Shown: one piece after another, positions 8,066-15,423 of the stretch | Position numbering within the stretch: the first letter of the stretch is position 1 | Layout of the letters: each line of letters opens with the position of its first letter | Origin: HK1 sp965220535 | GTDB lineage: Bacteria > Pseudomonadota > Gammaproteobacteria > HK1 | DNA: 64,000 nucleotides | Direction of reading: 5' to 3' | Assembly: GCA_965220535.1 (NCBI GenBank) | Contig: OZ244833.1 | Coordinates: forward strand, 2,356,001 to 2,420,000 | The notes under the pieces: model-generated | What the model was told of the DNA's origin: nothing | The model's database searches: none | What the model saw: only the letters and a program-made list of their open reading frames with translations | Program-made: the position numbers and the translations under genes

Positions 8066-8371
8066 TTGATTTAGTCTCCCGATCATTCGAATGTCGAAGA
8101 AAGAGTGGAAGAAAGAATTGTGCCGGTCATTGCCCGATCTTTGCAAGTGCCCAAGCGCGAGCGTGATGCCGGCGGTCGGTGGAAGTCGACGCTCGGTATC
8201 CGCAAGGACTCGCCCGGGAAGCCGAGCGAAGTGCAGGGTATTATAGTTGGCCTGATATCATTTCGATCTCCCCTTGCGCTCGCGCTCGATTCTCGCGAGC
8301 GAACATTCCGACGGCGACCGCCTCGGGCTCGATTCTTGCGAGCCGTGCGCGGTTATTTGCAAGAGGTGCCG
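8066..8371. other. Divergent trxA/rhlB control region
   Basis: The 306 bases between two divergent genes should contain both promoters; no strong -35/-10 pair could be fixed. The clearest structure is a pair of similar hairpins in the rhlB leader. No gene is seen. Confidence 0.55.
8277..8344 (+). repeat. Two similar hairpins in the rhlB leader
   Basis: An 18-base element, GCTCGATTCTCGCGAGCG, at 8284-8301 recurs at 8327-8344 with two changes. Each copy can fold: the first has an 8-bp stem (8277-8284 with 8294-8301), the second a 6-bp stem. They lie 28-95 bases before the rhlB start and would be in its mRNA leader. Function unknown; processing or translation control is possible. Confidence 0.6.
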
Positions 8372-9661
8372 ATGAGCGACCGATTACCCGATCGTATCCC
8401 TTTTTCCAGTCTTGATCTCGAGGCCTGCGTATTGCAGGGCATCGACGCCTTGGGATTCGAGTATTGCACACCCATCCAAGCCCAGTCCTTGCCTTTGGCC
8501 CTTGCCGGCCGGGATGTCGAGGGTCAGGCTCAAACCGGCACCGGCAAGACGGCGGCTTTCCTGACCGCGATCATGAATACCCTGTTGCGCGATGCGCGCC
8601 CGGCGACGGTCGACGAGCGCGCTCCGCGGGCGTTGGTGTTGGCTCCGACGCGCGAGCTCGCGGTGCAAATCCACGCCGATGCCGAGCGTATCGGGGCCTT
8701 CACCGGCCTTCGTTTCGGCGTGGTTTTCGGCGGCACCGGCTATTTCTCGCAGCGGGAAATGCTAGAGGCGGGGCTCGACGTGTTGATAGGCACCCCGGGT
8801 CGCCTGATCGACTACTTCAAACAAGGAGTCTTTCATCTCGATGCGATACGGGTGGTGGTTTTGGACGAAGCGGATCGGATGTTCGATCTCGGCTTCATCA
8901 AGGATATTCGTTTTTTGATGCGGCGCTTGCCCCCGAGCGAGCGGCGTTTGAACCTGCTTTTTTCCGCCACCTTGTCGATGCGCGTCAGCGAGCTCGCCTA
9001 CGAGCATATGAACTCGCCGACCGTGGTCAATACGAATCCCGACGAGCTGACCGTCTCCACCATCGATCAAGCCGTCTACCATGTCGGGGAGCGCGAGAAG
9101 ATCCCGCTCCTGATCGGCCTTTTGCGCAGTATCGATGTCGTGCGCACCATCGTTTTTTTCAATACCAAGCGCGAGGCGGAAAGGGTTGACGAATGGCTTT
9201 GCGGCAATGGATTTCTCACCGGGATGCTCAACGGCGATATTCCGCAAAAGCGGCGTCTTTCTCTTTTGGAACGCTTCAAAAAAGGCGAGATACCGATCTT
9301 GTTGGCGACCGATGTCGCCTCCCGGGGATTGCATATCCCCGATGTCAGCCATGTCTTCAATTACGATTTGCCCCAAGATCCCGAGGATTACGTGCATCGG
9401 GTGGGACGCACCGCTCGGGCCGGGGCGAGGGGCGATGCGATCAGTTTTTCCTGCGAGCGTTTTTGCTATTCCTTGGGCGATATCGAGAAGCTCATCGGTC
9501 AAGCCATCCCCGTACGCACGCCGACCCCGCAGTTGACGGTCACACCGGAGCCTCCGACAAGACGGGCGCGAGCGCGGCCCGCAGGGCCTCGAAAGGGTCA
9601 CCGAGGAAAGCCCGGCCCCGGTCGACCCCGCTCCGGCAAGGCCCGAACCGCTCGCCGATAA
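8372..9661 (+). CDS. rhlB: DEAD-box ATP-dependent RNA helicase RhlB
   Basis: A 429-residue DEAD-box helicase. Motifs in order: Q-motif region Cys-Thr-Pro-Ile-Gln-Ala, motif I Ala-Gln-Thr-Gly-Thr-Gly-Lys-Thr, Pro-Thr-Arg-Glu-Leu-Ala, Asp-Glu-Ala-Asp, Ser-Ala-Thr, and motif VI His-Arg-Val-Gly-Arg-Thr-Ala-Arg-Ala-Gly. The core aligns along its length with E. coli RhlB, a degradosome helicase. The last 50 residues are a basic, Pro/Arg/Gly-rich tail that probably binds RNA. The ATG at 8372 has AGAGG six bases upstream and starts where RhlB starts; the longer upstream frame is leader. Divergence from trxA, itself followed by rho, supports the assignment as RhlB rather than another DEAD-box paralogue. 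Confidence 0.92.
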   Translation: MSDRLPDRIPFSSLDLEACVLQGIDALGFEYCTPIQAQSLPLALAGRDVEGQAQTGTGKTAAFLTAIMNTLLRDARPATVDERAPRALVLAPTRELAVQIHADAERIGAFTGLRFGVVFGGTGYFSQREMLEAGLDVLIGTPGRLIDYFKQGVFHLDAIRVVVLDEADRMFDLGFIKDIRFLMRRLPPSERRLNLLFSATLSMRVSELAYEHMNSPTVVNTNPDELTVSTIDQAVYHVGEREKIPLLIGLLRSIDVVRTIVFFNTKREAERVDEWLCGNGFLTGMLNGDIPQKRRLSLLERFKKGEIPILLATDVASRGLHIPDVSHVFNYDLPQDPEDYVHRVGRTARAGARGDAISFSCERFCYSLGDIEKLIGQAIPVRTPTPQLTVTPEPPTRRARARPAGPRKGHRGKPGPGRPRSGKARTARR

Positions 9662-9723
9662 GGGGCGGGCAAAACGCCTTCGATCCAAGCGCCGGGCAAG
9701 GCCCGCGCTTTGCCCGCGGGGCT

Positions 9724-9741
9724 CGGCAATCACGGCAATCA
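9724..9741. repeat. Tandem duplication, 9 bp x2
   Basis: CGGCAATCA occurs twice without spacer, directly before the GAGG ribosome binding site of the esterase gene. Confidence 0.75.
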
Positions 9742-9756
9742 CGAGGAAAAACGACG

Positions 9757-10440
9757 ATGTCCACCCCCCTCGCCCTTGATCCGCCGCTGGTGGTCGAGCC
9801 CCTCGATGGGGAAAAACCGCCGCGGGCGGCGGTGGTTTGGTTGCACGGATTGGGGGCGGACGGAAACGATTTCGTGCCGGTGGCAAACGAACTCGCAAGA
9901 AGCGCCGTGACCGGGGTGCGCTTCGTCTTCCCCCATGCCCCTAAGCGTCGAGTCACGATCAACGGCGGCATGGAGATGCGGGCGTGGTACGACATCCTCG
10001 CCCCCGACCTCGAGCACGAGGTGGACGAAGCGGGGGTGAGAGCCTCGGCGGCGATCGCCTCCGGCTTGGTGGAAGAGCAGATCGCCCTCGGGATCGATCC
10101 CGGACAGATCGTGCTCGCCGGTTTTTCCCAAGGCGGGGCCATCGCCTTGCATGCTGCCTTGCGTTTTCCTCGACGCCTTGCCGGGGCGCTCGCCCTTTCC
10201 ACCTACCTTCCCCTGCCGAGCGCGTTGGCCGACGAGGCCCATCCGGCCAATCGGGATCTGCCGATCTTCCTCGCCCACGGAAGCCAGGATCCGATCATCC
10301 CGCTGGCCCTCTCGGAACGATCACGGGCGCGGCTGGCGGAGTCGGCCTTCGTGGTCGAGACCCATACCTACCCCATGCCGCATGCGGTGTGCCCGGAGGA
10401 GATAAGGGATATCGGCAACTGGCTGCAAAGGACGCTTTGA
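9757..10440 (+). CDS. Alpha/beta hydrolase, carboxylesterase/phospholipase family
   Basis: A 227-residue cytoplasmic esterase of the carboxylesterase 2 family (bacterial esterase and acyl-protein thioesterase relatives). The nucleophile elbow Gly-Phe-Ser-Gln-Gly-Gly is near residue 123. The catalytic Asp is in His-Gly-Ser-Gln-Asp-Pro near 178 and the His in Met-Pro-His-Ala-Val near 210. The oxyanion strand His-Gly-Leu-Gly-Ala-Asp-Gly lies near residue 29. GAGG before the ATG fixes the start; the frame open upstream is the rhlB tail in another frame. The true substrate is unknown. It ends 96 bases before a convergent gene. Confidence 0.88.
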   Translation: MSTPLALDPPLVVEPLDGEKPPRAAVVWLHGLGADGNDFVPVANELARSAVTGVRFVFPHAPKRRVTINGGMEMRAWYDILAPDLEHEVDEAGVRASAAIASGLVEEQIALGIDPGQIVLAGFSQGGAIALHAALRFPRRLAGALALSTYLPLPSALADEAHPANRDLPIFLAHGSQDPIIPLALSERSRARLAESAFVVETHTYPMPHAVCPEEIRDIGNWLQRTL

Positions 10441-10498
10441 ATTTGTCCTCGCGAGGATATCTCGGAAAAAAGCGGACGCAAGGCGCAAGGCTTCGATC

Positions 10499-10540
10499 GG
10501 GATATCTAGGGATATCTAGGGCTATCTAAGGGATATCTAA
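10499..10540. repeat. Tandem repeat, 10-11 bp x4, over a stop codon
   Basis: Four copies of GGGATATCTA(A), one with a single change, lie between two convergent genes. The stop codon of the minus-strand DUF523/DUF1722 gene (10537-10539) is inside the copy nearest that gene. Confidence 0.9.
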
Positions 10541-11613
10541 AGGCGGTTTCTCAAACCGAGGCTATCCGGCCAGGGTTCGAGGTAATGCTGCATCTCGGCA
10601 TAGCGGTTCGGAGCCTTGCGGAAATGATGGCGCAGGAAACGGATCGGCAGGGTCAGGGAAACGGAGCCCTTGCGATATTCCTCGATCAGATCGGCGAGTT
10701 CGCGCCGATCCTCTTCGTCGATGGAGCGTTTGAGATAACCGGCAAGGTGTTGCAGGACGTTGGTATGGCGGCGGCGGGTGGCCCGTCGTCGCATCCCCTC
10801 CATCAGCAGCCCGATATATTCCTCGGCGACCCCCGCGATATCTCTTTCGCCCGCTCGGGCCACGAGCCGACCGGCGGCGCGGTAGTGCACCTCGCTATGG
10901 GACAGGAGCAAGAATTTATGGCGCGTATGAAAGTCGACCAGCCCTCTCGGGGTTGCGCCGCCGGCCATCGATCGCATCCAGCGATGGCGGGTGAAGACCC
11001 GCCCGACGAAACTTTCGCATAACGAGGGATCGTTGAGCCGACCCTCGTCCTCGCAGGGAAGCAAAGGAAAGGCTTCCATGATCGCCCGCGCGAAGATCCC
11101 CTGTCCCATGCGCGGGGTCGGACGCGAGGCCCGACGAGGCGGCTCGAAGCGCGATATGCGCTCCTGATCGTTCTCCGGCGGCGAAAGGGGTGTCGGATAG
11201 ACCTTGACCCGCTCCATCCCGCAGCTCGGGGAGCCGCGCTTGAAGATATAGCCGCACAGTCGCTTCGCTTTCGGGATCACCGTCGGTGCCACCCTCGCCA
11301 AGGCTTCGGTGATATCCGCTTCGTCTTTTCCTATGCGCACCGCTCGCGGGGCCCTCGGATCTCCCGTCAGCCGGATCGGCGGGCGAGGAATCCCGAGCCC
11401 GGCCAAGGCCTCCGGGCAATAAGGCACGAATTCGAAATGGCGGGCGAGCACCCCGGTGAGGTAGCGGTCGTGTTTGTGTCCGCCGTCGTAGCGTACCGCC
11501 TCGCCGAGCAGGCAGCTGCTGACCCCGACCGGAATTCGTTCCCCGAAGGAGTCGGAGCTTTCGATATCGCAAGCCCCGGCGGTGGATTCATCCGCAGCGC
11601 AAGAAGGGGACAT
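10537..11613 (-). CDS. DUF523 and DUF1722 (YbgA-like) protein
   Basis: A 358-residue two-domain protein. Residues 27-170 are DUF523, starting Val-Gly-Val-Ser-Ser-Cys-Leu-Leu-Gly and holding Cys residues including Ser-Pro-Ser-Cys-Gly. Residues 195-345 are DUF1722, the domain of E. coli YbgA, with His-Arg-Trp and His-Lys-Phe-Leu-Leu-Leu-Ser-His. Biochemical function is not established; in many bacteria the pair is near photolyase genes, but none is here. It starts 15 bases after the ridA stop, so the two probably share a transcript. No good Shine-Dalgarno sequence precedes the ATG. Confidence 0.88.
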   Translation of the reverse strand: MSPSCAADESTAGACDIESSDSFGERIPVGVSSCLLGEAVRYDGGHKHDRYLTGVLARHFEFVPYCPEALAGLGIPRPPIRLTGDPRAPRAVRIGKDEADITEALARVAPTVIPKAKRLCGYIFKRGSPSCGMERVKVYPTPLSPPENDQERISRFEPPRRASRPTPRMGQGIFARAIMEAFPLLPCEDEGRLNDPSLCESFVGRVFTRHRWMRSMAGGATPRGLVDFHTRHKFLLLSHSEVHYRAAGRLVARAGERDIAGVAEEYIGLLMEGMRRRATRRRHTNVLQHLAGYLKRSIDEEDRRELADLIEEYRKGSVSLTLPIRFLRHHFRKAPNRYAEMQHYLEPWPDSLGLRNRL

Positions 11614-11628
11614 TGTTTTAATGAGCCT

Positions 11629-12069
11629 TCAAAGACGCTTCGGCAGGGTGGTCGGGGTCGGGGCCGCGGACGCGGGCGGACGGCGGGCGATCGCGTCGAT
11701 CTCGATGCATCCTTGGCGGGCCAGTGCGGTGACCCCGATACAGGTGCGGGCGGGCAGTCGATCTTCGGCGAAGAAGGAGCGATAGATCTCGTTCATCTTC
11801 GCGTAGTCCCGTTCGAAACGGGTCAGGAATATCCGCACCGAGACGAGATCTTCGAGACCTAAGCCCGCGCCCTCGAGAACGATGCGAAGGTTCTCCATCA
11901 CCCGCCGGGTTTGCGCTTCGATCCCGCTCGGAAAGGGCCGATCGTCATCCGCGGGATCGTTCGGCAGTTGGCCGGTGAGAAAGACGAAACCCGCGCTTTC
12001 GACGGCATGGCTATAAGGAGCGACCGGCTGTGCGGCATCGGGCACCATCAGAAAAAGAGGGTCGGTCAT
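11629..12069 (-). CDS. RidA/YjgF family enamine/imine deaminase
   Basis: A 146-residue RidA-family protein, normally a trimer that hydrolyses reactive 2-aminoacrylate and similar imines. The catalytic arginine is present (Arg108 in Pro-Ala-Arg-Thr-Cys-Ile). The N-terminal Pro-Tyr-Ser-His-Ala and Thr-Gly-Gln-Leu-Pro motifs are also present. The last 15 residues are a Pro/Ala-rich extension beyond the usual 128-130. It lies between degQ (82 bases upstream, same strand) and the DUF523/DUF1722 gene. A 12-base homopolymer sits 55 bases before its start and could alter promoter or leader spacing. Confidence 0.88.
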   Translation of the reverse strand: MTDPLFLMVPDAAQPVAPYSHAVESAGFVFLTGQLPNDPADDDRPFPSGIEAQTRRVMENLRIVLEGAGLGLEDLVSVRIFLTRFERDYAKMNEIYRSFFAEDRLPARTCIGVTALARQGCIEIDAIARRPPASAAPTPTTLPKRL

Positions 12070-12124
12070 CGCGGGCTATCCTTGTTTCGAGCGGGAGGGG
12101 GAAAACGAGATTGCGAGATCGATC

Positions 12125-12136
12125 GGGGGGGGGGGG
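12125..12136. repeat. Homopolymer of 12 G (C on the coding strand of ridA)
   Basis: Twelve consecutive G on the plus strand, in the gap between the degQ stop (12152) and the ridA start (12069). Apart from the mod tract, no other G or C run in the window was seen to exceed eight. Such tracts slip during replication; here the effect would be on leader or promoter spacing, not on a reading frame. Confidence 0.95.
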
Positions 12137-12151
12137 CGATCCCTCGTCGGT

Positions 12152-13564
12152 TCATTGCAAGATCAACAGCAGCCGCGTATTCCCTCGCCGCAGACGAATG
12201 GCGAGGCTAGCCGGTGCGGTGCGCAAGATGGATTTCATATCCTCGGTGTTGCGCACTCTGATTTCGTTGACGGCGACGATGATATCCCCGGGGCGAATGC
12301 CGTTTCGATCCGCCGCCGCGCCGCGCTCGACTTGGCTGACCAACACCCCTTCGATGCCGCGGTATTCGGGATCGTTCTCGTCCAAGTCGCGTAGGCTCGA
12401 ACCATCGAGCGCCCGGTGGGAGGGCGATTCGAAGTCGTTCCCGATCGTGGCCGTGATACGCAGCGCTCTTCCTGCCCGGATCAGATCCAGATCGACGGCC
12501 TCGCCGACCCGGATCAAGGCGATCGAGTTGAGCAGATCGCGGGCATCGTCCACCTTGGAGCCGTTGATCGCGGTGATCACATCCTCTACCCGAAGCCCGG
12601 CTCGGGCCGCCGGGGAGCCCTCGCGTACGGTCAAGACGACCGTCCCTCGACCGTCTTCGACCCCCAAGGCCTCGGCCAGATCCGGATCGAGATCTTGCAC
12701 CACCACTCCGATCCCCCCGCGCTCCATATCCCCGTATTCGACCAGCTGACGCATCACCGCCGAGGCCATATTGCTGGGCACGGCAAAGCCGATTCCGATA
12801 TTGCCGCCGCTCGGCCCGATAATCGCGGTGTTGATGCCCACCAGCTCGCCTTTGAGATTGATGAGGGCGCCTCCGGAGTTGCCCGGGTTGATCGAGGCAT
12901 CGGTCTGGATGAAATCCTCGTAGTCCTTGAAGTCGAGACCGCTGCGACCCAAAGCGCTGACGATCCCCGAGGTGACGGTTTGCCCGAGGCCGAAGGGGTT
13001 GCCGATGGCGATCACGAAATCACCGACTCGAAGCGCGTCGCTGTCGCCGACGGGCATCGCGGTCAGACCCTCGGCGTCGATTTGCAGCAAGGCGATATCG
13101 GTGCCGGGATCGCTGCCGAGCAATTCCGCCTCGAAACGCCTTTTGTCCTCGAGGGTTACCACCACGGCGTCGGCGCGGGCGACGATATGGTGATTGGTCA
13201 GCACCAGACCGTAGCGGGTATCGACGATCACCCCGGAGCCCGCGGCTCGCTCGCGCATGGGCGGCGGCTCGGCTTGGGGAAAATCGAAAAAATGACGGAA
13301 AAAGGGATCGCGCAGCAAAGGGTTGTAGCGTCGGGGGGCTCGGGTCTTGACCGAGATATTGACGACCGCCGGAGTGGTTTCTCGCAGCAGCGGCGCAAGC
13401 GAAGGGATCCCTTCGTGCATCGGGAGCGCGGCGTTGGCGATATTGCCGCTTCCGGCAATCGAAACGATAGCCGTTTCGATGAGCGCCAAAGAGCATAAAA
13501 GAGCGATTGCCGCCAAGCGACCCCCCAAGCGACTCCCCAAGCGACTCTTAGCCCTCGCCGTCAT
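12152..13564 (-). CDS. degQ: DegQ/DegP-type periplasmic serine endoprotease
   Basis: A 470-residue HtrA-family protease. The N-terminus is a signal peptide or anchor: basic residues, a hydrophobic core at 17-36, and Ala-Asn-Ala-Ala near 45. The trypsin-like domain has His126, Asp156 and Ser230 in Gly-Asn-Ser-Gly-Gly-Ala. Two PDZ domains follow (about 270-365 and 385-470), as in DegP, DegQ and MucD. It degrades misfolded envelope proteins. The ATG at 13564 was chosen because it starts a normal signal peptide; the frame runs 79 codons further upstream without conserved sequence. The signal region contains a 12-bp tandem duplication encoding Ser-Arg-Leu-Gly repeats. Confidence 0.9.
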   Translation of the reverse strand: MTARAKSRLGSRLGGRLAAIALLCSLALIETAIVSIAGSGNIANAALPMHEGIPSLAPLLRETTPAVVNISVKTRAPRRYNPLLRDPFFRHFFDFPQAEPPPMRERAAGSGVIVDTRYGLVLTNHHIVARADAVVVTLEDKRRFEAELLGSDPGTDIALLQIDAEGLTAMPVGDSDALRVGDFVIAIGNPFGLGQTVTSGIVSALGRSGLDFKDYEDFIQTDASINPGNSGGALINLKGELVGINTAIIGPSGGNIGIGFAVPSNMASAVMRQLVEYGDMERGGIGVVVQDLDPDLAEALGVEDGRGTVVLTVREGSPAARAGLRVEDVITAINGSKVDDARDLLNSIALIRVGEAVDLDLIRAGRALRITATIGNDFESPSHRALDGSSLRDLDENDPEYRGIEGVLVSQVERGAAADRNGIRPGDIIVAVNEIRVRNTEDMKSILRTAPASLAIRLRRGNTRLLLILQ

Positions 13565-13995
13565 CGTTGTTTCCGGTTTATATCGTCTCGTTCGAAGAAA
13601 GCGCCCCTCTTTTCGTCCGCGGCGCCGGTGATATTCAAGACCTTGCTTGGCGCCTGCGATCGAATCGAAGGCCTTTGCCGGGAATTCAAAGGATGCACCT
13701 TTCCCGCGGTCGAGCGAGCGCTCGTCCGGTCGCTTTTCGGGGCCCATGGTCTTTTCTTTTGCCTCTTCATCCTTCCGACGATGCCGGATCCCCCGGCGCA
13801 CTCATCGAAGATCGCCGCCGGCATTCGATATCGAAAAGCGTCCGTATCGGCGCACTTTTTCATTGTTCCATCGAAAAAAAACCTCGCATATCGACAGCCG
13901 AGGCTTTTCGTGACAGTCGTTCTCGATGCCCTTTCGCTCGATAGTTTTCGAAGGGGAATTATATCGATACGCAGTCGAAATCATGGCGCACCATA

Positions 13996-14024
13996 TTGAC
14001 AAGATCGCTCGCTTCGTGTAATGG
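13996..14024 (+). promoter_or_regulatory. Candidate sigma-70 promoter for the ankyrin-like gene
   Basis: A perfect -35 hexamer TTGACA (13996-14001) is followed after 15 bases by TGTAAT (five of six matches to the -10 consensus), or after 17 bases by the weaker TAATGG. It lies 54-60 bases before the translation start at 14078. Confidence 0.45.
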
Positions 14025-14033
14025 TGGAGATAG

Positions 14034-14057
14034 CGATTTCATTCACGATTTCATTCG
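14034..14057. repeat. Tandem duplication, 12 bp x2
   Basis: CGATTTCATTCA is repeated once with a change at the last base, in the presumed mRNA leader between the candidate promoter and the ribosome binding site of the ankyrin-like gene. Confidence 0.85.
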
Positions 14058-14077
14058 ACCGACAAAAGGGATTCGAC

Positions 14078-15010
14078 ATGGAAAAGACGATGAACAAACG
14101 GCTTTTTTCTTGGGTGTCAAGGGCTTGTCGAGCGGCGGGGCTGATTGCGATGACGGCTCTTGTCGGAGCGGCGCAGGCCGACGAGAGCGAGAATCCCCCG
14201 ACCGAGCCCGATACGAATGCGCAATGCCTGACGTCGGACGATATCAGCAAGATCATGAAGGGCGATCTCGATTATGTGAAGCAGCAGGTCCAGTCGGTCG
14301 ACGGGCGCACCTTCCGCAATTGCCGGGATCAGTTGGGTTATATGCCTATCCATATCGCGATAACGGCATCGTGGCCGAAGATCGTGAGTTATCTTCACGA
14401 GGCGGGTGATCCGAGGAACAAACTCACCGATCCGATCGGTGCCGAAGACCCGATCAGCGCCTGTGAGATCGCCACTAATCTCGTGCGCGACGTGGGGGGT
14501 TATTTGGATAGCATCGATAGCCGCCCGGCCGATGACCCGCATTTGATAAAAGTGAAAGAACATCTCGTGCGTGCCAAGCAGGTCGGGGAACTCGTTTGCG
14601 GCGACGACGAGACCGAGGACAGCCCGGCGGAATCGGAAAGCCCGGCGAAATCGGAAAGCCCGGTCGAACCCGACTGCCCCAAACCCCAAGTGATCACCAT
14701 CACGAAAATCCCCTCCGGGCTCGCCGAGGTCGAAGGCGAGTTGTGGCAGAGGGTCGAGTTCGAGTTCGACACTTTCAAGGGGGAGGCGGAGATCACCTTC
14801 GAATGCAAGCGGGCGGGCGAGTGCACTTGGTTCATGACCGAAAGCGACGGCTATGAACCGCTCACTTGCAAGATCCTTTGGCAGGGCGGGATCGAAACGC
14901 TGAAGTCCAAAATCTTTTCCGGTGCGGATTTCGTCGCCCAGACGAGTGTCGTGCAGTGCGCCGTGGTCTCCGACGACGCCTTCACGATTTCGCTCAAACA
15001 GACGCAATAA
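14078..15010 (+). CDS. Exported ankyrin-like protein of unknown function
   Basis: A 310-residue protein with a signal peptide: basic start, hydrophobic core at about 19-32, and a likely cleavage after Ala-Ala-Gln-Ala near 35. Residues 55-110 look like one or two ankyrin repeats, including Leu-Gly-Tyr-Met-Pro-Ile-His-Ile-Ala. The middle has an acidic Ser/Pro/Glu linker made of an 18-bp repeat unit (Ser-Pro-Ala-Glu-Ser-Glu, near 183-203). The C-terminal 110 residues contain several cysteines (for example in Phe-Glu-Cys-Lys and Gly-Glu-Cys-Thr-Trp) and may form disulfides. It is expected in the periplasm or outside the cell; the target is unknown. AAAGGG about eight bases upstream supports the ATG at 14078. 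Confidence 0.75.
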   Translation: MEKTMNKRLFSWVSRACRAAGLIAMTALVGAAQADESENPPTEPDTNAQCLTSDDISKIMKGDLDYVKQQVQSVDGRTFRNCRDQLGYMPIHIAITASWPKIVSYLHEAGDPRNKLTDPIGAEDPISACEIATNLVRDVGGYLDSIDSRPADDPHLIKVKEHLVRAKQVGELVCGDDETEDSPAESESPAKSESPVEPDCPKPQVITITKIPSGLAEVEGELWQRVEFEFDTFKGEAEITFECKRAGECTWFMTESDGYEPLTCKILWQGGIETLKSKIFSGADFVAQTSVVQCAVVSDDAFTISLKQTQ

Positions 15011-15034
15011 ACCCGAGTCGGAAACCGAGTCGGC
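15011..15034. repeat. Tandem duplication, 12 bp x2
   Basis: ACCCGAGTCGGA followed by AACCGAGTCGGC, right after the stop of the ankyrin-like gene. Confidence 0.75.
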
Positions 15035-15212
15035 AACGGAATCGGAATCGATACCGGTTCCGTTGCCGAGAAGGCCGATGCCCCGGTAAACGATGCGGGT
15101 TTTCGGATAAGCGTTCTCGGATAACCACAGGTCCGCCTACAAGGCGGCTTCGGGGAGGATGCCGGGAGTCGAGCCCGCTTGATATTCACCGCCGAGCCAA
15201 GCGATGACCCCG

Positions 15213-15248
15213 GTGGCTACTTGCGTGGCTACTTGCGTGGCTATTTGC
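15213..15248. repeat. Tandem repeat, 12 bp x3
   Basis: GTGGCTACTTGC three times in a row, the last with one change (C to T), shortly before the terminator-like hairpin. Confidence 0.9.
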
Positions 15249-15268
15249 GCATCGTGTCGAGGATCGGC

Positions 15269-15301
15269 CCGCAGCCTCGGCCGGGTTTTGCGGCTTTTTT
15301 T
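15269..15301 (+). terminator. Candidate intrinsic terminator
   Basis: CCGCA (15269-15273) pairs with TGCGG (15289-15293) around a GC-rich loop, followed after one base by seven T (15295-15301). It lies 260 bases after the ankyrin-like gene on the same strand. The short stem makes this uncertain. Confidence 0.4.
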
Positions 15302-15393
15302 ATGCGCTTCGTATCCGATGCGGCGCTACTCGATATAACTCCCCCTTTCGAAGAGATCTTGCGAGCCGAGACAAAGGGCTTTTCCGCCCCTCG

Positions 15394-15423
15394 ACATCTA
15401 CGAACACTACATCTACGAACACC
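15394..15423. repeat. Tandem duplication, 15 bp x2
   Basis: ACATCTACGAACACT is repeated once with one change at the last base. The second copy overlaps the 3' end of the M16-family gene at 15413. Confidence 0.85.

Larger units (their letters stand above)
13565..14077. other. Divergent intergenic region, no gene recognised
   Basis: This region should contain promoters for degQ and the ankyrin-like gene. Overlapping open frames on both strands show no family resemblance and no ribosome binding site. A promoter-like pair and a 12-bp tandem duplication lie at the right-hand end. Confidence 0.55.
15011..15412. other. Convergent intergenic region with repeats and a terminator-like hairpin
   Basis: No gene is visible in these 402 bases. 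They hold three separate short tandem duplications (15011-15034, 15213-15248, and 15394-15423, which runs into the end of the next gene) and a hairpin followed by seven T. Confidence 0.6.

Noticed and set aside
10499..10540. Short CRISPR array
   Set aside because: The repeats are 10-11 bp without spacers; none of the tandem arrays in the window has the repeat-spacer pattern.
15158..15182. A T-arm-like sequence (GCGGG, CTCGACT, CCCGG on the minus strand)
   Set aside because: The loop lacks the TTC of a T-arm, and no acceptor stem, anticodon arm or CCA could be found around it.
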